Assembly: GCA_008933805.1 (NCBI GenBank)
Contig: WBUH01000003.1
Location: 62,001 to 126,000, forward strand
Source: Bacteroidota bacterium
GTDB lineage: Bacteria > Bacteroidota > Bacteroidia > UBA8524
Length of the DNA stretch: 64,000 bases
Reading direction: 5' to 3'
The position numbers and the translations under genes are program-made. The notes under the pieces were generated by a model. The model made no database searches. It worked only from the letters and a program-made list of their open reading frames with translations, and had not been told where the DNA came from. Shown in pieces: positions 17,099 through 24,774 of this stretch. Within the stretch, counting starts at the first letter, position 1; every line of letters begins with the position of its first letter.

Positions 17099-17198
17099 GT
17101 GTGGCTGCGGTCATTCCCTTGCAAAAGGGAATCTGTGCGTAGGAAAAGAATATACTTCGCGCAGATTCCCGCCTTCGCGGGAATGACCGCAGCCACAC
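17099..17198. repeat. 100-bp nested palindrome (REP/MITE-like)
   Basis: The outer arms 17099-17118 and 17179-17198 are perfect 20-bp inverted copies, GTGTGGCTGCGG... against ...CCGCAGCCACAC. Inside are two hairpins, ATTCCC/GGGAAT at 17113-17132 and GATTCCC...GGGAAT(C) at 17164-17184 with a CTTCGC loop. It lies between two convergent genes. The GTCATTCCC-type core resembles palindromes common in many bacterial genomes. No ORF is present. Confidence 0.85.
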
Positions 17199-17208
17199 TT
17201 GATAAGGG

Positions 17209-17718
17209 CTACTCATCCAGCCAAACAAACTCGCGGCGGGTGGCATCTAAAATTTTAAGGTTCATGTGTTTTGATAAATAACGCGCTGCCATCATTGCTT
17301 TGTTCGGGTTATCCCCTATCCAAACCAACATTTTCTCGCGTTTATTTACAATAAGATTAACCTCTATCTTGTGGTAAGTATCGTCCCAGTTTAATCCCCC
17401 TCCATCTTCAAAAGGTTTATTCTTAAACTGCTTCCTAAATACCGATATATATTCAATTTCAGGCAGTGGCTCCCATTTGCCAAATGTACTCCCCGCAACA
17501 TCTACCCCAAGCCTGTATTGCTTTTTCTCCGTATCAATTTGCAAATGCTGTTTAACAAGAAAAAACAGTATTGGGTAGGATATAAATAATAACAGCGTTG
17601 TGCTATTCTTTGTGATAACCCATAACACTGTTGTTATTACACCTATTGCCAAAAAGCTGTATACTACTACTGAGGGAACATTTTTATTACCCCTGAAACT
17701 AAAATAAAACGAATACAT
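17209..17718 (-). CDS. Membrane protein, tandem paralogue 1
   Basis: A 169-residue protein with two N-terminal hydrophobic segments (about 18-36 and 39-55), a charged linker Q-I-D-T-E-K-K-Q-Y-R, and a cytoplasmic beta-rich domain ending NLKILDATRREFVWLDE. It is a paralogue of the next gene: both share the I-D-T-x-x-K-Q-Y-R turn, G-K-W, an E-I-E/L-S-H strand and the same last motif. The two-helix hairpin plus beta domain recalls bacterial PH-like proteins, but I cannot assign it. Confidence 0.72.
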   Translation of the reverse strand: MYSFYFSFRGNKNVPSVVVYSFLAIGVITTVLWVITKNSTTLLLFISYPILFFLVKQHLQIDTEKKQYRLGVDVAGSTFGKWEPLPEIEYISVFRKQFKNKPFEDGGGLNWDDTYHKIEVNLIVNKREKMLVWIGDNPNKAMMAARYLSKHMNLKILDATRREFVWLDE

Positions 17719-17729
17719 TTTTTGTTGGT

Positions 17730-18242
17730 TTATACGTCAATCCATTCAAACTCACGGCGGGTGGCATCTAAAATTTTAAGGTTAAGGTTCTTGCCGAGAA
17801 ATATTCCGGCCTCTTTTGCCTCCTCTTTATCATTTCCTTCCCACACCACCAGTGTTTTGGCTCGAAAAATCAGGCGCACTTGTATTTTTTTGGTTTGCTG
17901 ATAGTCATCCGTTGTGGGATTTTCTTTCTTTTTGTATTCGATAATTCCACCAATCTGTACATGTGATAGTTCTTCAAGCGAAATCCATTTCCCAACTGCA
18001 ATTCCAGAAAGATTTAACACTGAACGGTATTGCTTTGAGGTTGTATCAATTTCAAGTCTTACACGAATAAAATAGCGAAGAAAAAACCCGACAACCACAG
18101 TAACAATGAGCCAGTTTTCTCCAAAACTGTAGTACACCCAAAAACATAAAACAGCCCAAATAATGAATAATAATATAAAAACTAAAATATAAGGGTTGCT
18201 AACATAGTTCTGATGAAATACGTACAACCCTTCTTTTTTCAT
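17730..18242 (-). CDS. Membrane protein, tandem paralogue 2
   Basis: A 170-residue protein (ATG at 18242; a TTG two codons earlier is possible). Two transmembrane helices at about residues 16-36 and 43-60, then EIDTTSKQYRSVLNLSG, GKWISLEEL and a C-terminal NLKILDATRREFEWIDV. Its last 36 coding bases differ from those of paralogue 1 at only one position (17227-17262 against 17748-17783), while the rest has diverged strongly. This suggests either strong constraint or recent gene conversion at the tail. Function unknown. Confidence 0.72.
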   Translation of the reverse strand: MKKEGLYVFHQNYVSNPYILVFILLFIIWAVLCFWVYYSFGENWLIVTVVVGFFLRYFIRVRLEIDTTSKQYRSVLNLSGIAVGKWISLEELSHVQIGGIIEYKKKENPTTDDYQQTKKIQVRLIFRAKTLVVWEGNDKEEAKEAGIFLGKNLNLKILDATRREFEWIDV

Positions 18243-18271
18243 ATTCAATAATTGTCAGAATTTCGATTAAC

Positions 18272-19537
18272 TCACAACTGCAACACCATCTGCAACACCT
18301 TTTCGGTCTTTTGTTCCAGCAAAAGGGTTTTACCGTTCAGTACAATGTCAATGGCTTGTGCATTGTAGTTGCGTATGGTGGCCAGTTCAGCGTTCGTGGC
18401 TATTTCTACGTTGTAATGCCCATCTAAGGCTGCTTTTAATGCTGCCAATTTATCCTCGTCGTTATTGATGCACAACGAGAAGCTGATAGCACTGTTTTGC
18501 ATCAGATTAACGGTGATACCGCAATCAGATAATACCGAAAAAATGTTTTTAAGGTTATCCTCAACGATAAAAGAAAAATCGCGAGTAGATATTTTAACCA
18601 ACGCTTGGTTGGATTTAAAAATGTAAAACGGCAAGTGGGTTTCGTCATGGGCATCGTTACTCACCACCGTTCCTTTATCATCAGGGTTCACAAACGACTT
18701 CACAAACAAGGGTATTCCTTTGCTTTTCAGCGGTTGTATGGTTTTAGGATGGATAACCGTAGCCCCGTAATAAGCCAACTCAATGGCCACATTGTAGCTT
18801 AGTTCGTCAATTTTAACGGCATCGGGCATACGTTTAGGGTCGGCATTCATTACACCCGCCACGTCTTTCCATATCGTAACCCCTTCCGCACCCAAACAAT
18901 ATGCCATAATCGCTGCGGTGTAATCACTGCCCTCACGTCCCAAAGTGGCCGTAAATGCTGACGGAGCCTTACCTATGAACCCTTGCGTAATTACAATCTG
19001 CTTCTCAACAATGGGTTTCAAGCGTTTGGTAATAATCTCCTCGGTATCTTCCCACAACACATTGGCACTGCGGTGCGGTCCTGTGGTAAATATAAAGTTA
19101 CGGGCATCAATCCAGCGATTGCTAAACCCGTTTTCTTTCAAATAGCTGCTCACAATGCGGGTACTGATAATCTCACCAAAACTCACAATCTGGTCGTAAA
19201 TAAAATCAAAGCTGCCTTCGGGTTTTTGCTCCAACAGGCTCTCCAACTCTACAAACTGATTATCAATCTCATCGTACACATTGTACTTCCTGTCTTCCAG
19301 CAAATCGGCAATAATCGTATCATGAAAATCCTTCACCTTTCGGTAGTGGCCCCACATAGCCTCGGTTTGCTGTTTATAGTATGCATCGGCCAGCAACTCC
19401 AAACTATTGGTGGTTTTGCCCATTGCCGATACTACAATTAACAACCTTTCATCCCTGAAACGTTCTAAAACGCTTGCTACGTTGCGCACTGCGGCGGCAT
19501 CTTTTACCGATGCCCCTCCGAATTTGAAAACTCTCAT
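18272..19537 (-). CDS. lysC: Aspartate kinase
   Basis: Phosphorylates aspartate, the first step toward lysine, threonine, methionine and diaminopimelate. The 421-residue chain has the N-terminal KFGGASV motif, LLIVVSAMGKTTN, the catalytic segment TLGREGSDYTAAIMAYCLGA, and two C-terminal ACT-type regulatory regions (VKISTRDFSFI, SDCGITVNLMQNSAIS). It is monofunctional, with no homoserine dehydrogenase fused. Feedback control by amino acids is expected from the ACT domains; which one cannot be told from the sequence. Confidence 0.93.
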   Translation of the reverse strand: MRVFKFGGASVKDAAAVRNVASVLERFRDERLLIVVSAMGKTTNSLELLADAYYKQQTEAMWGHYRKVKDFHDTIIADLLEDRKYNVYDEIDNQFVELESLLEQKPEGSFDFIYDQIVSFGEIISTRIVSSYLKENGFSNRWIDARNFIFTTGPHRSANVLWEDTEEIITKRLKPIVEKQIVITQGFIGKAPSAFTATLGREGSDYTAAIMAYCLGAEGVTIWKDVAGVMNADPKRMPDAVKIDELSYNVAIELAYYGATVIHPKTIQPLKSKGIPLFVKSFVNPDDKGTVVSNDAHDETHLPFYIFKSNQALVKISTRDFSFIVEDNLKNIFSVLSDCGITVNLMQNSAISFSLCINNDEDKLAALKAALDGHYNVEIATNAELATIRNYNAQAIDIVLNGKTLLLEQKTEKVLQMVLQL

Positions 19538-19634
19538 TTCTTATTGTTCTGCTCTTTGCGTAAATTTAAGTCTGCAAAAATCGGTGTAAGAGGCTGAATT
19601 TCAAAAAGCAGATTTAAAAAACACGGCTAATCCT

Positions 19635-19642
19635 TACCTTTG
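19635..19642 (+). promoter_or_regulatory. -7 box of fbp
   Basis: TACCTTTG matches TAnnTTTG. About 31 nt of AT-rich leader separate it from the ATG at 19674, so this gene has a normal leader. I found no TTG at the usual upstream spacing. Confidence 0.6.
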
Positions 19643-19673
19643 CAAACTTTTATTTTATAAACACTTATAAACT

Positions 19674-20699
19674 ATGTCGATAGAGTCAGTTACCACATTA
19701 GGCCAGTTTATTATTAACCGCCAAAAAGATTTTCCGTTTGCCAAAGGTGAGTTTACCCGTTTGATGGCAGATATTGGTATTGCAGCCAAAACCATCAGCC
19801 GCGAGGTTCGCCGTGCGGGTATTGCGGGCATTATTGGTGTGGCAGGCAACCAAAACGTGCAAGGCGAAGAGCAACAAAAACTGGATGTGATGGCCAACCG
19901 CTTGTTTATTGAGTGCATGAAAAAAGGTGGCGAAGTTTGTGTGATTGCCAGCGAAGAGGACGAGGATTTGGTGTACCTGCATTCAGAAAATGCCGACCGT
20001 GAGCCTACTTATGTGGTGGCTATGGATCCGCTTGACGGATCATCAAACATTGATGTGAACGTTTCTATCGGTACAATATTTTCAGTTTATAAACGTATCA
20101 GTACAGGCCCCAACTGCGGTATGGAAGATGCATTGCAGCCCGGTGTGCAACAGGTGGCAGCGGGCTATGTGCTGTATGGCAGCAGTACCATGTTGGTATA
20201 TACCGCAGGCCGCGAGGTAAACGGGTTTACGCTTGACCCTTCTATCGGTGAGTTTTGTTTATCGCACCCAAACATCCAAATACCTAAAGACGGTAAAATA
20301 TATTCGCTGAACGAAGGCAGTTACGAGAACTTCCCTCAAGGGGTGAAGGATTATATTGACTATTGCAAAGAGATAGATAAAGATACGAAACGCCCATACA
20401 GTGCCCGTTATATTGGCAGTATGGTGGCCGATTTTCACCGTAATATGCTAAAAGGCGGTATATTTATTTACCCTGCAACGGCGGATGCACCTAACGGTAA
20501 ACTGCGCTTGTTGTATGAGTGTAACCCCTTGGCGTTTATTGCTGAGTGTGCCGGCGGACGTGCCACTACAGGCTACCAACGTATTATGGAAATACAACCT
20601 GAAAAACTGCACCAACGCACGCCTATTTTTATTGGCAGCGAAAACATGGTGAAAAAAGCGGAAGAGTTTATGGCCCAGTATGCCAATGCTTCGGTGTAA
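19674..20699 (+). CDS. fbp: Class 1 fructose-1,6-bisphosphatase
   Basis: Gluconeogenic enzyme converting fructose-1,6-bisphosphate to fructose-6-phosphate with Mg2+. At 341 residues it is full length. Metal and substrate motifs are intact: ASEEDE in the N-terminal half, the catalytic [23 protein letters not shown], and [24 protein letters not shown]. The C-terminal [22 protein letters not shown] binds the sugar phosphate. It is monocistronic, with its own -7 box and a downstream terminator. Confidence 0.96.
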   Translation: MSIESVTTLGQFIINRQKDFPFAKGEFTRLMADIGIAAKTISREVRRAGIAGIIGVAGNQNVQGEEQQKLDVMANRLFIECMKKGGEVCVIASEEDEDLVYLHSENADREPTYVVAMDPLDGSSNIDVNVSIGTIFSVYKRISTGPNCGMEDALQPGVQQVAAGYVLYGSSTMLVYTAGREVNGFTLDPSIGEFCLSHPNIQIPKDGKIYSLNEGSYENFPQGVKDYIDYCKEIDKDTKRPYSARYIGSMVADFHRNMLKGGIFIYPATADAPNGKLRLLYECNPLAFIAECAGGRATTGYQRIMEIQPEKLHQRTPIFIGSENMVKKAEEFMAQYANASV

Positions 20700-20719
20700 A
20701 TAATGACTTTATGATATTG

Positions 20720-20748
20720 AAAAGCCTCGCTGATTGCGGGGCTTTTTT
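20720..20748 (+). terminator. Rho-independent terminator of fbp
   Basis: AAAAGCCTCGC pairs with GCGGGGCTTTT (one T-G wobble) around a TGATT loop and continues into a T-run. Confidence 0.85.
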
Positions 20749-20793
20749 GTTTTATTGTGTGTATATTAGATGATGTTTGAAGCGGATGCTTTT

Positions 20794-20839
20794 TTAATTC
20801 GGTCACAAGCGGGACGCTTGCGCCAGCGGGGGGAATTAA
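20794..20839. repeat. REP-like nested inverted repeat
   Basis: TTAATTC (20794-20800) and GAATTAA (20833-20839) frame a GC-rich centre containing the hairpin CAAGCG-GGA-CGCTTG (20806-20820) followed by a run of G. It is much richer in GC than the gene that follows and sits between the fbp terminator and the AT-rich orphan gene. Confidence 0.65.
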
Positions 20840-20874
20840 GGAGCGCGTTTTTAAACCCCATTGAAAAAATAGTA

Positions 20875-21384
20875 ATGAAAATTAATGCTTTAGATAGCTT
20901 TATTAATAAACTTAATAATAATGTTACAGACATATTTAATAGAATATATCTGGAAACTCAAAAAGAGGAGCTATTACGCGATAAGATAATTTATAGTAAG
21001 TCTTTCGATATAAATTTTAATCATATAACTAGAATATATTCAATTGTTCACTCTTTCTATATCGTTTCACCGTTAGATGATTCCGACTATGGGGTAGAGT
21101 TAAATATTAGCGTTAAAAGGACCCCTTTTGATTCACTAGATGATATAACTTTTAAACAGAAGCTATCAGAAAATAAAATTTATATTTGGTGTGATATATG
21201 TACACTTGGTGAAGATATTGGAGGACAGATAGAAGATAAAATCTTTGAGATAAATGTGAGTGATTTGCCTGTCGTTGGGGATGAGGTTTTAAATAGCATT
21301 GAAATATTCTTTTTAAAAAATACTTCCAACATAATATCTGAAGAATTAATAGTATTAAATCATGTATATTCTTTGGGTAGTTGA
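20875..21384 (+). CDS. AT-rich orphan protein, unknown
   Basis: A 169-residue soluble protein starting MKINALDSFINKLNNN. It is rich in Asp, Ile, Asn and Ser and has no motif I recognise. I chose the ATG at 20875 because the longer frame to 20770 would translate the REP-like repeat. The gene is visibly richer in AT than all its neighbours (Ile as ATA, Asn as AAT, Arg as AGA/AGG), and repeats lie on both sides, so it was probably acquired horizontally. The isolated-immunity-like layout seen in other genomes is one possible reading, without evidence here. Confidence 0.68.
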   Translation: MKINALDSFINKLNNNVTDIFNRIYLETQKEELLRDKIIYSKSFDINFNHITRIYSIVHSFYIVSPLDDSDYGVELNISVKRTPFDSLDDITFKQKLSENKIYIWCDICTLGEDIGGQIEDKIFEINVSDLPVVGDEVLNSIEIFFLKNTSNIISEELIVLNHVYSLGS

Positions 21385-21468
21385 TGAAGGTAAGCTAGAT
21401 AATGTATCAGATTGTTGCTCCTCGTTTGCACAAGATTCAAGCTTGTGTTTTGTACAAGGGAGCATCCG

Positions 21469-21494
21469 CTGTCAAATTGAGCGCAGCGAAATTT
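21469..21494. repeat. Dispersed repeat, copy 1 (left of the DUF1275 gene)
   Basis: A 26-nt stretch containing AATTGAGCGCAGCGAAATTT. It recurs at 22348-22373 with 24 of 26 identical bases, so copies in the same orientation lie on either side of the DUF1275 gene. It belongs to the GAGCG(C/T)AGCGAA type of short dispersed repeats. Confidence 0.7.
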
Positions 21495-21590
21495 CTAATT
21501 TCAAGTGTGTATGGGTAACGCTTCAAGCAACTTTTAAATATTTAACCTTTTTGAACGGATTGCGGGTATGGGATTTGTAAATTTGTTCAA

Positions 21591-22322
21591 ATGTTTAGAC
21601 ATACCGGAAAAGGGCGTACCTATTCACACAATCTTAAACTGGCCTCTATTTTATCGGGTGTAGCCGGAGTGGTAAATATTACAGGTGTTTTAGGATTGAA
21701 TACCTTAACCACAAATGTTACCGGCCACTTTGCATTTTTTGCCGAAGACATCTTCTTAAAGAATTATAGGATGGCCTTTGTTTACCTGCTTTATATCTTG
21801 TTCTTTTTATTGGGAGCATTTGTATCAAGCCTGATAATGGAGTCGGTATCAAAACAAAAAGCCCACACGTCTTATGTTATCCCCATATCCATCGAAATAG
21901 CCCTTTTACTTGCGGTGAGTTTTTCAGCACTTTTCATACCTGCCGGACTCCCCTCTTTTCAAACACTTTTATCGGCAGCATTACTTTTTTCTATGGGGTT
22001 GCAAAACGCATTAGTAACAAGGATATCCCAATCGGTAGTACGCACCACTCACCTTACAGGATTATTTACTGATTTAGGAATTGAACTTTCTCAGCTTTTC
22101 TTTTATACAACTACAAAAGACAGAAGGCTGCTAAACAATAGTATCCTGCTAAAACTCATCATCATCATCTGCTTTTTTACAGGTTGTATCATCGGAGGAT
22201 TTCTATACCACCATTTTGCCTTAAAAACCTTACTGCTTCCCTCAGGTTTGCTGCTATTTGTTTTGTGGTATGATAGTATTGTATTTAAGTACTACAATCT
22301 GAAAAGAAAGTACTGGAATTAG
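21591..22322 (+). CDS. YoaK/DUF1275 family membrane protein
   Basis: A 243-residue inner-membrane protein with about six hydrophobic segments. The family signature is clear: L-S-G-V-A-G-V-V-N-I-T-G, then T-T-N-V-T-G-H near residue 42, and a mirrored second half with M-G-L-Q-N-A-L-V-T and T-H-L-T-G-L-F-T-D-L-G. Function is unknown; a transport role is assumed for the family. Both flanks carry the same 26-nt dispersed repeat. Confidence 0.85.
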   Translation: MFRHTGKGRTYSHNLKLASILSGVAGVVNITGVLGLNTLTTNVTGHFAFFAEDIFLKNYRMAFVYLLYILFFLLGAFVSSLIMESVSKQKAHTSYVIPISIEIALLLAVSFSALFIPAGLPSFQTLLSAALLFSMGLQNALVTRISQSVVRTTHLTGLFTDLGIELSQLFFYTTTKDRRLLNNSILLKLIIIICFFTGCIIGGFLYHHFALKTLLLPSGLLLFVLWYDSIVFKYYNLKRKYWN

Positions 22323-22347
22323 GAAGAGTGCCTGTTACTGATACCAT

Positions 22348-22480
22348 CTGCCAAATTGAGCGTAGCGAAATTTATTCGCCCAAATCTGTTAACAGAATGC
22401 TATAAGATTCTTCCCCGCTGTCAGAAGGACATTTGAAATACCACAACCGCACATACTTCGACTCTGCTCAGTATGACAAC
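22348..22480. repeat. Dispersed repeats between the DUF1275 gene and iscX
   Basis: Contains copy 2 of the 26-nt repeat (22348-22373) and further on CTTCGACTCTGCTCAGTATGA, a related kind of short repeat often seen in Bacteroidota intergenic DNA. No gene is visible in this interval. Confidence 0.6.
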
Positions 22481-22521
22481 TGCACGTTGTTAATGATAAA
22501 TGTAAACTGCTAAATGAAAGA

Positions 22522-22758
22522 CTATTGATTATCGCGCCACTCGTACACCCACTGGCTTTGTATCATTTCAAGGTAGCCTTCGTTGCACTCTTCGCGTTTG
22601 CCTTTAAAATTGGGGATTTCAAGCACCCATTCAAGCAACTCAGTAAAACGTATGCGGTATATTTTGCTTTCGCCAAACTCATCGCCAAAGCGTTCGTACA
22701 AGGCCATCGCTATATCTTCAAAATCCGTCCAGTATATGGGTAGTTCAAACTTGGTCAC
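22522..22758 (-). CDS. iscX: IscX-like Fe-S assembly protein
   Basis: A 78-residue acidic protein matching IscX (YfhJ): WTDFEDIAMALYERF near residue 10 corresponds to the W-T-D-x-x-x-I-A-x-A-L-Y opening. R-F-T-E-L-L-E-W-V follows, then the end E-G-Y-L-E-M-I-Q-S-Q-W. IscX binds IscS and iron and modulates Fe-S cluster formation. It is slightly longer than the enterobacterial protein. The start codon is GTG. The ferredoxin gene lies just upstream on the same strand, the same order (fdx-iscX) as at the end of the E. coli isc operon, but no other isc gene is present. Confidence 0.85.
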   Translation of the reverse strand: MTKFELPIYWTDFEDIAMALYERFGDEFGESKIYRIRFTELLEWVLEIPNFKGKREECNEGYLEMIQSQWVYEWRDNQ

Positions 22759-22791
22759 TTTGTTATTTATTATTAGTTATCGTCAACCGCA

Positions 22792-22832
22792 CCCTTCGAC
22801 AAGCTCAGGACTATCCTTCGGCAAGTTCAGGG
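22792..22832. repeat. Pair of CTTCGACAAGCTCAGG-type repeats
   Basis: Two degenerate copies in tandem (CCTTCGACAAGCTCAGGA, CCTTCGGCAAGTTCAGGG). This is the reverse complement of the unit amplified at 44361-44504. They lie between iscX and the ferredoxin gene. Confidence 0.8.
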
Positions 22833-22854
22833 TATCAAAATCAATCAAAAATCA

Positions 22855-23184
22855 TTAATGGCCCATAAACTGGGTTTGGTCGGGTATTATCACCTCAATA
22901 TCCCCGTCTTCTTCCAACTCGCATTGGCAAGCTAAACGAGAGTTCAATTTAGGGCTCACCGCACGGTCAATAAAATCTTCCTCCTTATCGGTAATCTCCC
23001 TCAAATTATCCATTCCCTTTTGCACGTACACATGGCAGGTACTGCAAGCGCAAACTCCGCCGCAATTGTGGTGCAGTTCTATATCATTATCCAGTGCTAT
23101 GTCTTGCACTGTATCGCCTTCCTCAATCTCAAACGTTTGTGGTTCAAGGCCTTTTTGCTCAAAATAAAACGTAATTTTTCCCAT
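22855..23184 (-). CDS. fdx: [2Fe-2S] ferredoxin, adrenodoxin type
   Basis: A 109-residue ferredoxin with cluster ligands Cys41, Cys47 and Cys50 in H-N-C-G-G-V-C-A-C-S-T-C-H and Cys86 in RLACQCEL. Two additional cysteines (45 and 88) sit next to the cluster loop. The type supplies electrons for Fe-S cluster assembly. The neighbouring iscX-like gene supports that role rather than a P450 partner. Confidence 0.9.
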   Translation of the reverse strand: MGKITFYFEQKGLEPQTFEIEEGDTVQDIALDNDIELHHNCGGVCACSTCHVYVQKGMDNLREITDKEEDFIDRAVSPKLNSRLACQCELEEDGDIEVIIPDQTQFMGH

Positions 23185-23263
23185 CTCTATTCAGGTAACA
23201 AAGATAGTATCAAAAAGGTTGGGTAAAAAATTGAAGCCAAAATAGAAGACCTTCAAAACTTTT

Positions 23264-23365
23264 AGCTACGGATTAAAATCCGTAGCTCGTTCAATTACCT
23301 TGTGCAAACGGACTTAAGTCCGTTTGCACAAAGTAATCTTAACAAAACAGGGTTTCAACCCTGTT
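23264..23365. repeat. Triple-hairpin palindromic element, locus A
   Basis: Three consecutive hairpins. A1 (23264-23287): AGCTACGGAT-TAAA-ATCCGTAGCT. A2 (23294-23337): a 44-nt palindrome, ATTAC + 11-nt arm + GGACTTAAGTCC + complementary arm + GTAAT, with one mismatched pair. A3 (23346-23365): AACAGGGTT-TC-AACCCTGTT. It fills the gap between the ferredoxin and aat genes. The same architecture recurs at 35.1, 40.0 and 57.9 kb. Confidence 0.9.
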
Positions 23366-23375
23366 AACTTATTAG

Positions 23376-23933
23376 TTATGCCAAAGCCTTTGCCAACAGT
23401 TTCATGTACTCGCTTTGGGGTATTTCAATCGCTCCAAACTGTTTCAGGTGGTCGGTAATAAACTGTGTATCCAATAAGATGTAACCGTTTTCTTTCATCC
23501 ATGCCACTAAATACACCAGTGCCACTTTAGAGGCATCGGTAACTTTGTGAAACATACTCTCCCCAAAAAATGCCTTACCCATTGCCACACCGTATAAGCC
23601 GCCTACCAATTCACCATCTAAGCGGGTTTCAAAACTGTATGCCCAACCTGCTTCGTGCAACTTAGAGTAAACGTATATAATCTCTTCCGAAATCCAGGTG
23701 TCTTCACGTTCGGCACAAGCCTCCATCACGGCTTCAAAGTCTTGGTTAACCGTCACCTCAAATTTTCCCTGACGTAAAAGCTTGGCAAGATTTTTTGACA
23801 CCTTAAAACCGCCCAACGGAATTATCCCCCGCATTTTCGGCTCGTACCACCCAATGGTATTATCATCATCCGGGTCGGCCATTGGGAAAATACCCATACT
23901 GTAACCGTGTAAAACCTGATTGGGAGTAAGCAT
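23376..23933 (-). CDS. aat: Leucyl/phenylalanyl-tRNA-protein transferase
   Basis: Adds Leu or Phe from tRNA to proteins with N-terminal Arg or Lys, marking them for ClpAP degradation (bacterial N-end rule). Motifs in the 185 residues: GYSMGIFPMAD at the N-terminus, the I-G-W-Y-E-P strand, and the catalytic core V-G-G-L-Y-G-V-A-M-G-K-A-F-F-G-E-S-M-F, then L-L-D-T-Q-F-I-T-D-H-L. It is a little shorter than the E. coli protein but complete at both ends. The start is ATG. Confidence 0.95.
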   Translation of the reverse strand: MLTPNQVLHGYSMGIFPMADPDDDNTIGWYEPKMRGIIPLGGFKVSKNLAKLLRQGKFEVTVNQDFEAVMEACAEREDTWISEEIIYVYSKLHEAGWAYSFETRLDGELVGGLYGVAMGKAFFGESMFHKVTDASKVALVYLVAWMKENGYILLDTQFITDHLKQFGAIEIPQSEYMKLLAKALA

Positions 23934-24032
23934 GCAGCAAATATAAATTGACGTTGAACTGATTTTAGAATTATTTTAATGACTCCTGTCATAGGGTTGA
24001 CAGTAAGCCCGTTTTACTTTGCTTATATAATT

Positions 24033-24662
24033 ATGGAAAAGATAGATTTAACCAAACTGCACAAAGGGTATTACACCGCAAAAACCCACCCTGAACTGGT
24101 AACCATTGAGGCAGCTGATTTTCTTTCAATCAGAGGAAAAGGCGACCCTTCATCAGCTGAATATGCTGAAACAATACAAGCACTGTACGCAACTGCCTAT
24201 GCTGTAAAGTTTATGTACAAAGCAGATAAAAAAGATTTTACGGTAGCTAAACTGGAAGGACTTTGGTGGTTTGACGATGCTAAATACGGACACATAAGCA
24301 TGGAGGATGCACCGCTAAAAATACCCCGCAGCGAATGGGAATACCGTATGCTGATACGAATGCCTGACTTTGTAACTGAGGAAGCAATTTCAGACGCCAA
24401 GCAACAGGTTGCCAATAAAAAAGGAATAGCATTGGCCAACACCGTTGAGCTATACCCGATGAATGAAGGGCTTTGCATACAAATGCTGCACGTGGGGCCT
24501 TTTAATACCGAGCCTGAAAGCTTGCAACTGATAAAAGAGTTTTCAGAGGCAAACGGATTACTTAAAAACGGACTTCATCACGAGATCTATTTATCTGATT
24601 TTAGAAAAACAGCTCCCGAAAAGTTGAAAACCATTTTGCGCGAGCCTGTAAAGAATAAATAG
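24033..24662 (+). CDS. GyrI-like small-molecule-binding domain protein
   Basis: A 209-residue soluble protein, probably of the GyrI-like/SOUL-type binding family. Features: H-P-E-L-V-T-I-E-A-A-D-F-L-S-I-R-G-K-G-D-P at the start, a central EGLWWFDD, and the late H-V-G-P-F-N-T-E-P-E-S-L motif typical of GyrI-like proteins. There is no DNA-binding domain. The frame is open from 23979, but the ATG at 24033 follows a TACTTTG promoter-like box and begins at the conserved part, so I prefer it. Confidence 0.8.
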   Translation: MEKIDLTKLHKGYYTAKTHPELVTIEAADFLSIRGKGDPSSAEYAETIQALYATAYAVKFMYKADKKDFTVAKLEGLWWFDDAKYGHISMEDAPLKIPRSEWEYRMLIRMPDFVTEEAISDAKQQVANKKGIALANTVELYPMNEGLCIQMLHVGPFNTEPESLQLIKEFSEANGLLKNGLHHEIYLSDFRKTAPEKLKTILREPVKNK

Positions 24663-24683
24663 CAAATGCTTGCGCTACAAATA

Positions 24684-24719
24684 ACTATACATTTGGATAG
24701 TGGTTTACCAAAGTATAGT
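24684..24719. promoter_or_regulatory. Inverted repeat, possible terminator or operator
   Basis: Arms ACTATAC-TTTGG (24684-24695, one extra A) and CCAAAGTATAGT (24708-24719) are complementary over 12 bases around an 11-base loop. No T-run follows, so it may be an operator upstream of the pirin promoter rather than a terminator of the GyrI-like gene. Confidence 0.45.
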
Positions 24720-24734
24720 GATAAGCTAAGCGTA

Positions 24735-24754
24735 TACGACCGGTCGTAACTTTG
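24735..24754 (+). promoter_or_regulatory. Palindromic operator overlapping the pirin -7 box
   Basis: TACGACCGGTCGTA (24735-24748) is a perfect 14-bp palindrome. Its last two bases are the first two of TAACTTTG (24747-24754), an exact -7 box for the pirin gene. A bound repressor would cover the promoter. ACCGGT-centred palindromes are typical of TetR-family operators; the regulator itself is not in the window. Confidence 0.6.
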
Positions 24755-24774
24755 TAGAGTAATTTAATTGCTAC

